A stretch of DNA of 64,000 nt from DATLFA01 sp035525225 (GTDB lineage: Bacteria; Actinomycetota; Acidimicrobiia; Acidimicrobiales; WLNW01), in contig DATLFA010000034.1 of the NCBI GenBank assembly GCA_035525225.1, forward strand, positions 1-64,000, written 5' to 3'. The notes under the pieces are model-generated. The model did no database searches. It saw only the letters and a list, made by a program, of their open reading frames with translations, and was not told the DNA's origin. Shown one piece after another: positions 1 to 7,011 of this stretch (positions within the stretch are counted from its first letter, which is position 1; every line of letters starts with the position of its first letter). The translations under genes were made by a program, and so were the position numbers.

Positions 1-289
1 CGCCCGACTCACCGAGGAACTTGTCGAGGTGTTCGAACTCGGGCTCGATGGCGTCGCCGTAGATGTACACGCCCCGACCGCCGAAGCCCTGCCGGTTCTC
101 GCCGTAGACGATGGTGCCGTTTGCCAGCCGGGCCTTGAGGACCCTCGACCGGGGCGTCAGGGCCACCCGTACTTGGCGGGCCAGGATCTTGGCGTCGGTC
201 TGGGGCAGCCCCGGTGTGCGCGAGCGCGACAGGCGGGTGATCGCTCCGGTGAGCGACCGCTTCAGTGACGACTGGGCGACGGGTTTCAT
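1..289 (-). CDS. FkbM-family methyltransferase, N-terminal part (runs off the left edge)
   Basis: The frame from ATG 289 to the edge encodes about 96 residues. After a basic N-terminal stretch it reaches a segment resembling the entry to FkbM SAM-dependent methyltransferases: LANGTIVYGENRQGFGGRG, then VYIYGDAIEPEFEHLDKFLG. The SAM-binding motif would lie just beyond the edge. FkbM enzymes usually O-methylate sugars or other small molecules. The ATG has no good ribosome site. A GTG at 344 with AAGGAGG four bases upstream lies in the neighbouring frame and reads MSVAEPELIATVRLCWDLYE up to this ATG, so the natural start may be there with a one-base indel near 285. The family call rests on this N-terminal pattern only. 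Confidence 0.6.
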   Translation of the reverse strand, partial: MKPVAQSSLKRSLTGAITRLSRSRTPGLPQTDAKILARQVRVALTPRSRVLKARLANGTIVYGENRQGFGGRGVYIYGDAIEPEFEHLDKFLGESG

Positions 290-595
290 ACAGGTCCCAG
301 CATAGACGGACTGTCGCGATCAACTCGGGTTCCGCCACAGACACAAAGCCTCCTTGTGCTGCGCTCGACGCGCCGGAAGCACCGTGCGACTTGCGTTGTG
401 GCGCTGACCCCCATGCTCTCAACTGCGGCGAGGCGTTCCTGGCCGCGTATCAACGACTGTGGTGCGGCGTTCAACGCCAAGGAACGCATCGTGCGCGGTG
501 CTGACCCGGTAGCTGATCTGACACGACGAGAAGCCGAACAACGTGTAGCGCGGCTTCGGTGATAGTTGGCTTGCGTCTACGACTCGGATTGTCGG
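290..595. other. Intergenic stretch, no convincing gene
   Basis: About 300 bases between the methyltransferase start and the stop of the small membrane-protein gene. The only notable item is the strong AAGGAGG site (349-355, minus strand) preceding GTG 344, discussed with the methyltransferase. Other open frames here have no start signal or recognisable composition. Confidence 0.5.
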
Positions 596-769
596 TCAAC
601 TAGCCGCAAACGCATTCCACATGAAGACGAACGCAAAGAACGCGAGCCCAGCCGCAACGAGATTCTTCTTGCCGGGCAGGATCGAGAGTGCCCCGAGTAC
701 AAAGCACACCACTGCAAGGAGGAAGAAGATCCCCTGAATCTCCGGGCTCATCGCGCTGATCGCAAGCAT
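596..769 (-). CDS. Small two-segment membrane protein (57 aa)
   Basis: ATG at 769 is preceded by GGGAG six bases upstream. The 57-residue product has two hydrophobic segments, about residues 12-30 (IFFLLAVVCFVLGALSIL) and 37-55, joined by a short polar turn containing GKKN. This is the layout of a helical hairpin in the membrane. No catalytic motif is visible and I do not recognise the family. It is supported by the ribosome site, the coherent hydrophobicity and the clean stop, although it is shorter than most gene callers accept. Confidence 0.6.
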   Translation of the reverse strand: MLAISAMSPEIQGIFFLLAVVCFVLGALSILPGKKNLVAAGLAFFAFVFMWNAFAAS

Positions 770-1140
770 GATTGCTCCCTCATTCTTGGCTCACGAGAGA
801 GCGTATGCCCTGCACGCACACGCGACTGGTATGCGTGCCCATGGCGGGTTCGATCGGCTCAACCCCGAGTACGACAAGAGCTACAGCGAGTCCGACTACC
901 GCCCACTCCTGCCAAGCCGTGTAGGAGCCAGTCGGCCGAAAGGCTGTAGCCGATCCCCTTTGACCGAGGTTTGGCTATCACCTTCGTCAACGTTGGCCAG
1001 CGGGATGTCGGCCATGCCTTTCAGGCGCGTTGACGGCCCTTGCGCTGCGCCATGAACTGTTCCTTCGTGTGGAACGTCGCGCCGCGCGCGAAAGTTCAAG
1101 AACCGCAAGTCGTCGGCACCGGCGGAGAACTTCTTCACAC
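770..1140. other. Non-coding or eroded stretch with remnants of minus-strand coding
   Basis: No intact gene. On the minus strand, 1021-1140 reads like the C-terminal end of a protein split over two frames: KKFSAGADDLRFLNFRAR, then after a one-base shift ATFHTKEQFMAQRKGRQRA and a stop at 1021. Bases about 777-960 (minus) hold an open frame with one hydrophobic segment (WAVVGLAVALVVLGVE) but no usable start codon. Both are probably decayed genes or chance. I assign no function. Confidence 0.35.
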
Positions 1141-1383
1141 CTACGACGCGTCGACGATGTAGCCGACGAACCCCTCGATCGAGGCAAGACGTGGGTAGTC
1201 CCGCTCGGGGATGTCGATGCCGGTCTCCTCGTGGAGCGCGGTGACCAGATTGAGGAAGTCCATCGAGTCGAGGTCCAGCTCCTGCTGGAGCGGCGCCTGC
1301 GGATGGGCCGAATCGAGGTCGATCTCCGGCGCGATGGCCTGCAGCAGCCGCTCCAGCAGCGCGTGAGCTTCGGTAGGGTTCAC
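1141..1383 (-). CDS. Acyl carrier protein
   Basis: An 80-residue acidic protein of carrier size. The 4'-phosphopantetheine attachment motif is LDLDSMDFLNLV, with the Ser near residue 40 inside the usual D-S-M/L context, and the C-terminal half is the typical acidic helix. It starts at GTG 1383, behind an AGAGG ribosome site. It is divergent from the MBOAT acyltransferase gene with about 200 bases between them. Free-standing carriers next to MBOAT and SGNH genes are known from dlt-type systems, so it may hold the acyl group used by that pair, but a role in fatty acid or polyketide synthesis is equally possible. Confidence 0.85.
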   Translation of the reverse strand: MNPTEAHALLERLLQAIAPEIDLDSAHPQAPLQQELDLDSMDFLNLVTALHEETGIDIPERDYPRLASIEGFVGYIVDAS

Positions 1384-1580
1384 AGGTCCTCTGGTTCAAG
1401 GCGCGGTGGTTGGCGGCGAGGGTAGCCCGGACCACGGGGCGGACGCCCGGCATCTCGCTTGGCCGGGAGAACGGCCGAAGGGCCCTATACGCAGGTCTCC
1501 CCATTGGCTCACCATCGAAGCATGACGGTCCGTGAACCCCGAGTGTTGAGTCTCGGGTACGGTCGACGACGGAGGCGAGC

Positions 1581-3002
1581 GTGCTCTTCCCCACGATCCG
1601 ATTCGCCATCTTCTTCATGGGGACCTGGACGTCGTTCGTGGCCACGCGAGATCACCCTCGTGCGCGACGAGTCGTGTTGCTCGGCGCGAGCTGGTTCTTC
1701 TACGCCTCATGGGACTGGCGGTTCCTGGCGTTGCTGTGGTGGATGATCCTCACGAACCACGTTGCGGCCCGCATCGTGGCCGCAACGTCGACCCCGGCCT
1801 CCCGACGTCGAGCGCTGGCGGCCGGGGTAGCGATGCATCTCGGGCTGCTCGGGTACTTCAAGTACTACGGCTTCTTCACCGAGTCATTGGTCGATCTTTT
1901 CGCTCGGCTCGACATGGCCGTTTCGGTCCCGTTGGTGCAGGTCGTCCTGCCGCTCGGAATCTCGTTTCTCACCTTCCAGTCGATCAGTTACCTCGTCGAG
2001 GTGAAGCGGGGCGTGGTCGACCCCGTACCGCTCCTCGACGAGGCGGTCTGGCTCAGCTTCTTCCCGACGGTGGTGTCGGGACCGATCACGCGGGTCAGCG
2101 AGCTCGTGCCCCAGCTGGATGTAGTGCCGGTCTGCACCGACCATTCTGGTGCGACGCTGCTCATCCTGCGCGGGTTGTTCAAGAAGGTCGTGGTGGCGAG
2201 CTTTCTCGCCGCCACCATCGTGGAGGACGCGTTTGCGACTCCCACACAGTTCTCGGGTCCGGAACTGCTCTTCGCTCTGTATGCGTTCGGTGCTCTCGTC
2301 TACGTGGACTTCAGTGGCTACACGGACATGGCGCGCGGTCTCGCGTCGCTTCTCGGTTTCCATCTCCCGGAGAACTTCGACGCTCCGTACCGGGCCAGCA
2401 CTGTCCAGGAGTTCTGGACGCGATGGCACATGACGCTCACCCGCTGGCTCCGGGACTTCCTCTTCACCCCACTCGGGTTGCGCTTCGGCAGACGCCGGCA
2501 CATGACACTGGCCATCCCCATCATCGTGATGCTGATCGCCGGGCTCTGGCACGGTGCAGCATGGACGTTCGTCGCGTTCGGAGGCATCCACGGACTCGCA
2601 CTGGCGGTCGAGCGATGGCAACGTGAGCGGCGGCGCCGCCTCGGGCTCGGACGACCGCCGCACTCGACGTGGAGGCGCATCGGCCGCTACGTCGTGACAC
2701 TCCACGTCATCACCCTCGGATGGCTCTTCTTCCGAGCGGAATCGTTCGGGAGCGCGTGGACGATCCTCGATCGCATCGCCACCGCGCCCGGCGGCGTCGA
2801 CGCCGTCTCCCTGCTCGCCTTCCTCACCGTGGTCGCCGTCTTCGCGGTTCAGTTCCTCCCGGCCGCATGGACGAACGACCTGCGCGACACCGCAATCCAC
2901 CTCGGTCCGGTGCCCCAGGTCATCGGCGCCGCCTTCGCGCTCAGTGCCATCGATATCCTCGGCCCCCCAGGGGTGTCCCCCTTCATCTACTTCCAGTTCT
3001 GA
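1581..3002 (+). CDS. MBOAT-family membrane-bound O-acyltransferase (AlgI/DltB-like)
   Basis: A 473-residue polytopic membrane protein starting at GTG 1581 behind GGAGG. It carries both MBOAT signatures: FWTRWHMTLTRWLRDF with the conserved His at about residue 283, and GLWHGAAW with the catalytic His at about residue 324. The upstream segment YVDFSGYTDMARG is also typical of AlgI-type enzymes. Such proteins pass acyl groups across the membrane to exported polysaccharides, working with an extracytoplasmic SGNH-fold partner. The stop overlaps the next gene's ATG by one base (TGATG), so it is translationally coupled to an SGNH protein. This supports surface glycan or cell-wall acylation; the acyl donor and acceptor are not known. 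Confidence 0.9.
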   Translation: MLFPTIRFAIFFMGTWTSFVATRDHPRARRVVLLGASWFFYASWDWRFLALLWWMILTNHVAARIVAATSTPASRRRALAAGVAMHLGLLGYFKYYGFFTESLVDLFARLDMAVSVPLVQVVLPLGISFLTFQSISYLVEVKRGVVDPVPLLDEAVWLSFFPTVVSGPITRVSELVPQLDVVPVCTDHSGATLLILRGLFKKVVVASFLAATIVEDAFATPTQFSGPELLFALYAFGALVYVDFSGYTDMARGLASLLGFHLPENFDAPYRASTVQEFWTRWHMTLTRWLRDFLFTPLGLRFGRRRHMTLAIPIIVMLIAGLWHGAAWTFVAFGGIHGLALAVERWQRERRRRLGLGRPPHSTWRRIGRYVVTLHVITLGWLFFRAESFGSAWTILDRIATAPGGVDAVSLLAFLTVVAVFAVQFLPAAWTNDLRDTAIHLGPVPQVIGAAFALSAIDILGPPGVSPFIYFQF

Positions 3003-4043
3003 TGAACCTGATCACCCCCGACTCCGACGGTGACACCCGTTCGACAGCTGACCCTGCACAGGCCCTGACGACGACAGGTCCATGGCGGCCGATCGTGGTG
3101 GCAATGCTCACCTTGACGCTCGCCACGCTTCTCAACACCGATGCCCTGTTGGACACGGCGGAGCGCCAACCGGTGGGGCCACGCAGAGATGCACTGGTGG
3201 ACGTGGCCTCCGTGCTCGACGAAATCGCGGACCGCGCGTACCTCGACCGGCCCCGACGCTTGGTCGAGACCGCGATCGGAAAGGAGTCGCCCGACGGGAG
3301 GACCACAGGTTCGCCTGGGACAGCGCCGGCCCCGACATCTCCTCCCACCACCGTGCCCCTGGAGCCCCCGGCCACCACGGTGCCCCCGGAGCCCCCCGGC
3401 ACCGCATCGACTACGACCGCACCGACCACGACCGCACCGACGACGACCGCACGAACGCGACGGACACCGACCTCGGACGATCCGCTTCAGGTGTCGATCA
3501 GGGGCGATTCGATGATGCAGGTCGTCGGCCAGTCGCTCGTCAACTTGGCCCACAGCACCGGCGTCATCGAGTCCGATCTTAATCGTGGCCGAGGAGGCCC
3601 CGGAAGCGATGGTCGTCATGTTCGGAGCGAACGACGCACAAGGCATGGCACTCGAGTCGGGCTCGGAACGGTTCGGTAGCCCAACCTGGCTCGCGGAGTA
3701 CCGGCGACGGGTCGGGGCCCTCATGGTTCAACTCACCGCAGGCGGCCGATCGATCTACTGGGTTGGACAACCGATCATGCGCTCCGAGGGCTTCTCGGCC
3801 CGCATGGCGACGCTCAACGAGATCTACGCCTCGGAAGCGGCGAGCCGGGCAGACGTGACTTACATCGACACCTGGACGCTGTTGAGCGTCGACGGGGCGT
3901 ATTCGGCGTACATCGACGACGGAGGAGGTCCCACCTTGATGCGACAGAGCGACGGAATCCATCTGTCCCGGGCAGGTGGAGACCGCGTTGCCCGGGCGAT
4001 CCTCACGGCCATCCACGCGGATTGGCCTGGGAACCAGCCATGA
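3002..4043 (+). pseudogene. DUF459/SGNH-hydrolase family gene, split by a frameshift
   Basis: Starting at ATG 3002, the first frame gives an N-terminal membrane anchor (hydrophobic residues about 29-45), a Pro/Thr-rich linker, and SGNH block I (RGDSMMQVVGQSL), then runs on as VIESDL into unrelated sequence. The rest of the domain continues in the next frame from about 3580: block III (VVMFGANDAQ) and the catalytic DxxH block (SDGIHLSRAGGDRVARAI), ending at 4043. The spacer between blocks I and III is much shorter than usual, so a small out-of-frame deletion fits better than a one-base error. If intact, this would be the extracytoplasmic partner of the MBOAT enzyme. An assembly error remains possible. 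Confidence 0.75.
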
Positions 4044-4822
4044 CCAAGCGTCGAGTGCTCGCCGTCCTCTTGCTCGGATTCTGGAGCCTGAAGGCCTGTG
4101 GGGGCGACGGATCGGAGACGAGCCCCGATGCCGAATCGATCCGGACGACGGCCGCTGCGCCGACCACGACGTCCGCTGCATCTACGGCGGCATCGTCGTC
4201 GACCACGCTCTCCACGACAGCGCCATCCTCTATGCCATCGCCGCCCAGTACCTCACCGCCGCCGACCACGTCACCGCCACCCACCACGTCACCGCCGCCG
4301 ACCCCCTCCACTACCGTCGGGCCTCCTGCGCGTACCTCGGGTGACGACAACCGCGTCTTCGTCCTCGGCGACTCCACGCTTCTCGGAGCCGCAGCGACCG
4401 TTCCCGCCGCCCTGGTCGGGTGGTCGGTGACCTTCGACGCCGTCGGAAGCCGCCGGCTCCCGCAGGGTATCGACGTCCTGCGAGCACGCCGGTCCGAGAT
4501 CGGTCGGGTCGTGGTGATCCAGACGGGGAACAACTTCATTGCCGACGAGGGTCCCTTCGGCGCTCAGATCGACCAGGCGATGGGCCTCCTCGACGGCGTG
4601 CAGCGAGTGGTGTGGCTGACGGTTGCGGAGAAGTGGCCATCGCGCGTTGCGATCAACGACGCCATCCGTGCTTCGGCGCAGCGGTGGCCACAGATCGTCG
4701 TCGCAGACTGGGCTGGTGCGATCGCCGCGCATCCTGAGTACGCAGAAGACATGCTGCACCTCTCGAGCAGCGGACGCGAAGCCATCGCTCGACTCATCGC
4801 CGCAGCCGTCGGCCCACCATGA
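4040..4822 (+). CDS. SGNH-fold lipoprotein, probable O-acetyltransferase/esterase partner
   Basis: A 260-residue protein whose ATG 4040 overlaps the upstream stop (ATGA). It begins with a signal peptide ending in a lipobox-like LKAC (Cys 20), followed by a long Ser/Thr/Pro linker (residues about 36-97) that is internally repetitive at the DNA level. The globular part has SGNH block I GDSTLLGAA (Ser about 112), a block III-like QTGNNF, and a C-terminal DMLHLSSSGRE giving the D-x-x-H pair (about 237 and 240). It is therefore likely a surface-anchored acyl transferase or esterase acting with the MBOAT enzyme. The frameshifted neighbour carries the same fold, so the locus once had two such proteins. 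Confidence 0.8.
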   Translation: MTKRRVLAVLLLGFWSLKACGGDGSETSPDAESIRTTAAAPTTTSAASTAASSSTTLSTTAPSSMPSPPSTSPPPTTSPPPTTSPPPTPSTTVGPPARTSGDDNRVFVLGDSTLLGAAATVPAALVGWSVTFDAVGSRRLPQGIDVLRARRSEIGRVVVIQTGNNFIADEGPFGAQIDQAMGLLDGVQRVVWLTVAEKWPSRVAINDAIRASAQRWPQIVVADWAGAIAAHPEYAEDMLHLSSSGREAIARLIAAAVGPP

Positions 4823-5098
4823 GATGCAAGGACGCCGGATGAGCGACGGATTCGACCACATCGACGGACACGAAACGCCCACAAGCGAGGACCCACCACT
4901 ACCTGGGTCTCTTGCTGCTGCGCTTATGTGAGCGAGCGGACCGGCCTATGTAGGCCACCGCATGGCGTTGGCGGCGTCGTGGTCGAGGCCGATGATGCAC
5001 GAGCTGGCAGCCGGTCGGGATGGGCCGCGGCCAAGATGTCCAGGATTTCTCCACGTTGGCTTCAAGCCACAGGGGTCCTGCTCCCGCATTGTGAGGGC

Positions 5099-6304
5099 AT
5101 GACCCCAAACACTCGCACACCAGCGGCTGGCGAGTCCCGGCACGATGTGATCGTCGTCGGTGCCCGCTGCGCCGGGGCCGCCACCGCCATGCTGCTCGCC
5201 CGCCAGGGTATCGACGTGCTCGTCGTCGACCGGGCCATTTTTCCGAGCGACACCCTCTCCACCCACGCCATCGCGCGCGGGGGCATGGTGCAGCTCGCTC
5301 GGTGGGGGCTGCTCGGCGCCGTCGTCGCCAGCGGCGCTCCCGAGATCCGCAGCGCAACCTTTCATCTGGAGGACGGCACCGTCGTGCGGAAGACCGTCAA
5401 AGACCGAGCCGGTGTCGACTTCCTGCTGGCACCGCGCCGATTCGTGCTCGACACAATCCTCGCCTCGGCGGCGGTGGAGTCCGGCGCCCGCTTCGAGAGC
5501 GGCGTCACCGTCACCGGGATCATCACCGACGGCAACCGCGTCTCCGGCGTGACCACCCGAGACAGCGACGGGATGGTCCGCGAAGCGCGCGCGTCGTTTG
5601 TCATCGGCGCCGACGGGGTGCGCTCGCGCGTCGCCCGCGCCGTCGGCGCGGCCATGCTCGACGAGCGACCGTCCGACAGCTCCGCCCACTACGCATATGT
5701 CGCCGGACTAGACGGCGACGGCTTCGAATTCCACGTCGGTCCGAGTGCCTTCGCCGGGGTGTTCCCCACCCACGGCGGCGAGGCGAATGTGTGGGTGTGC
5801 AGCCCTGCCGGCGAGATGCTCCCGGGGGCCTGCGACCGCACAGTTGAGTTCAAGTCGCAACTGCGGCGCAGCTCGCCGTCGCTCGCCGAACGCGTCGAGC
5901 GGGCCACCATCACGTCGCCGGTGCGGGCCGCCGTCCGGTTCCCGAACCACGTACGCCAGGCCGCCGGCCGGGGCTGGGCGCTCGTCGGCGACGCCGGCTA
6001 TCACCGCGACCCGATCACCGGCCACGGCATCACGGACGCGTTCCGCGATGCCGAGCTATTGGCCCGCCGGCTCGGGCATGTGGCGCGGGGCGAAGTCGTC
6101 GAGAGCGACGCGCTGGCCGCGTATGCCGATGAGCGGTACCACGCGCTGGCACCGATCTTCGATGTGACCTGCCAGCTCGCCACCTACCCGCCAGCCGACC
6201 GGTTCTCGCTGCTTCAAAAGCGATTGAGCGACCTCATCGAGGCCGAAGCCGCCTGGCTGGCGGCGCTGCCGCCCCTCACCGAGCCCGAACTCGTGGCGGT
6301 TTGA
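5099..6304 (+). CDS. FAD-dependent oxidoreductase, geranylgeranyl reductase/PHBH-type fold
   Basis: About 401 residues from ATG 5099, which follows GTGAGGG closely. An N-terminal dinucleotide-binding motif (VIVVGARCAGAATAMLLARQ, residues about 16-35) is followed by the second FAD motif in GADGVRSRVAR and the GD motif WALVGDAGYHRDPITGHG. These three elements define the group of flavoprotein monooxygenases and prenyl reductases. It acts in the cytoplasm; the substrate cannot be assigned. The reading frame extends upstream to about 4928, but that part has no homology-like character. It stands 45 bases ahead of an osmC-like gene and may be co-transcribed with it. Confidence 0.85.
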   Translation: MTPNTRTPAAGESRHDVIVVGARCAGAATAMLLARQGIDVLVVDRAIFPSDTLSTHAIARGGMVQLARWGLLGAVVASGAPEIRSATFHLEDGTVVRKTVKDRAGVDFLLAPRRFVLDTILASAAVESGARFESGVTVTGIITDGNRVSGVTTRDSDGMVREARASFVIGADGVRSRVARAVGAAMLDERPSDSSAHYAYVAGLDGDGFEFHVGPSAFAGVFPTHGGEANVWVCSPAGEMLPGACDRTVEFKSQLRRSSPSLAERVERATITSPVRAAVRFPNHVRQAAGRGWALVGDAGYHRDPITGHGITDAFRDAELLARRLGHVARGEVVESDALAAYADERYHALAPIFDVTCQLATYPPADRFSLLQKRLSDLIEAEAAWLAALPPLTEPELVAV

Positions 6305-6348
6305 TCCACACACCCATCCAAACAAAACCAAACCAAGGAGAACCTGAA

Positions 6349-6915
6349 ATGACCACCACGAAATCCCCCATGCGCAATGGCGTCGACACGGCGATGCTCT
6401 TCGCGACCCTCGACGCAGTGAAACAAGCCCCGGAGGCGGCCAAGTTCCGGTTCCGGGCTCGCAACCGCTGGATATCCGGCACCCACAGCCAGAGCACCAT
6501 CGACGACTTCTTCGGAGTCGGCGAGGAGCGGGCGCACGACGCGTCAAGGACCCTCGACGTCGACCACCCGAAGGTGCTGGTGGGCCGGGACAACGGCCCG
6601 ACTCCGGTCGAGTACATCCTCCACGGCCTGGCGGGGTGTCTCACCGCGGGCCTGGCCAACATCGCTGCCGCCCGTGGCGTGGAGCTCACCGAGGTCAACT
6701 CGACGGTCGAGGGCGACATCGACCTGAACGGGATCCTGGGCCTCGACGACCGCGTCCGCAACGGCTTCCAGCACATCCGGGTCAGCTTCGACGTCAAGGG
6801 CAACGCTTCTGCCGAGAAGCTACGCGAGGTACTCGAGCAGTCCCGTGCCCGGTCGGCTGTGTTCGACATCATCACCAACTCGGTCCCGGTGACCATCGAA
6901 GTCAACGCCGGATGA
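6349..6915 (+). CDS. OsmC/Ohr-family protein with a single cysteine
   Basis: Starts at ATG 6349 behind AAGGAG, giving 188 residues. It shows the OsmC pattern TPVEYILHGLAGCLTAGLAN with the peroxidatic Cys at about residue 97. The partner Cys that normally lies in a later CP motif is absent: that segment reads SRARSAVFDIITNSVPV. OsmC and Ohr proteins reduce organic hydroperoxides with two cysteines, so a one-cysteine member may use another thiol such as mycothiol or may have a different role. A hairpin directly downstream probably ends the transcript. Confidence 0.85.
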   Translation: MTTTKSPMRNGVDTAMLFATLDAVKQAPEAAKFRFRARNRWISGTHSQSTIDDFFGVGEERAHDASRTLDVDHPKVLVGRDNGPTPVEYILHGLAGCLTAGLANIAAARGVELTEVNSTVEGDIDLNGILGLDDRVRNGFQHIRVSFDVKGNASAEKLREVLEQSRARSAVFDIITNSVPVTIEVNAG

Positions 6916-6922
6916 CATGGAC

Positions 6923-6954
6923 CCGGGTGGCCGGCGAGTGCGCCGGCCACCCGG
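6923..6954 (+). terminator. Terminator-like hairpin after the osmC-like gene
   Basis: A perfect 14-bp GC-rich stem (arms 6923-6936 and 6941-6954) with a four-base loop AGTG, starting eight bases after the stop and followed by the modestly T-rich TCGTTCTCT. It lies between the convergent osmC-like and regulator genes and could stop transcription from either side. Confidence 0.7.
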
Positions 6955-7011
6955 TCGTTCTCTGCGAGGTGACCGACATCGCGACCTTGGCCGGATGTTC
7001 CAGTGGGCCGC

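Noticed and set aside
777..960. Minus-strand frame with one hydrophobic stretch
   Set aside because: It has no ATG, GTG or TTG start in a suitable position and no recognisable family.
896..1645. Long minus-strand open frame over the carrier-protein gene
   Set aside because: It is a shadow of the carrier and MBOAT genes in GC-rich DNA; only its last part overlaps the possible remnant at 1021-1140.
3380..3470. Short repeated units rich in ACC and GAC
   Set aside because: They encode the Pro/Thr linker of the SGNH protein; too short and in-frame for a CRISPR or functional DNA repeat.
4230..4310. About 18-base tandem repeats
   Set aside because: They encode a PTTSPPP-type linker in the lipoprotein; ordinary low-complexity coding sequence.
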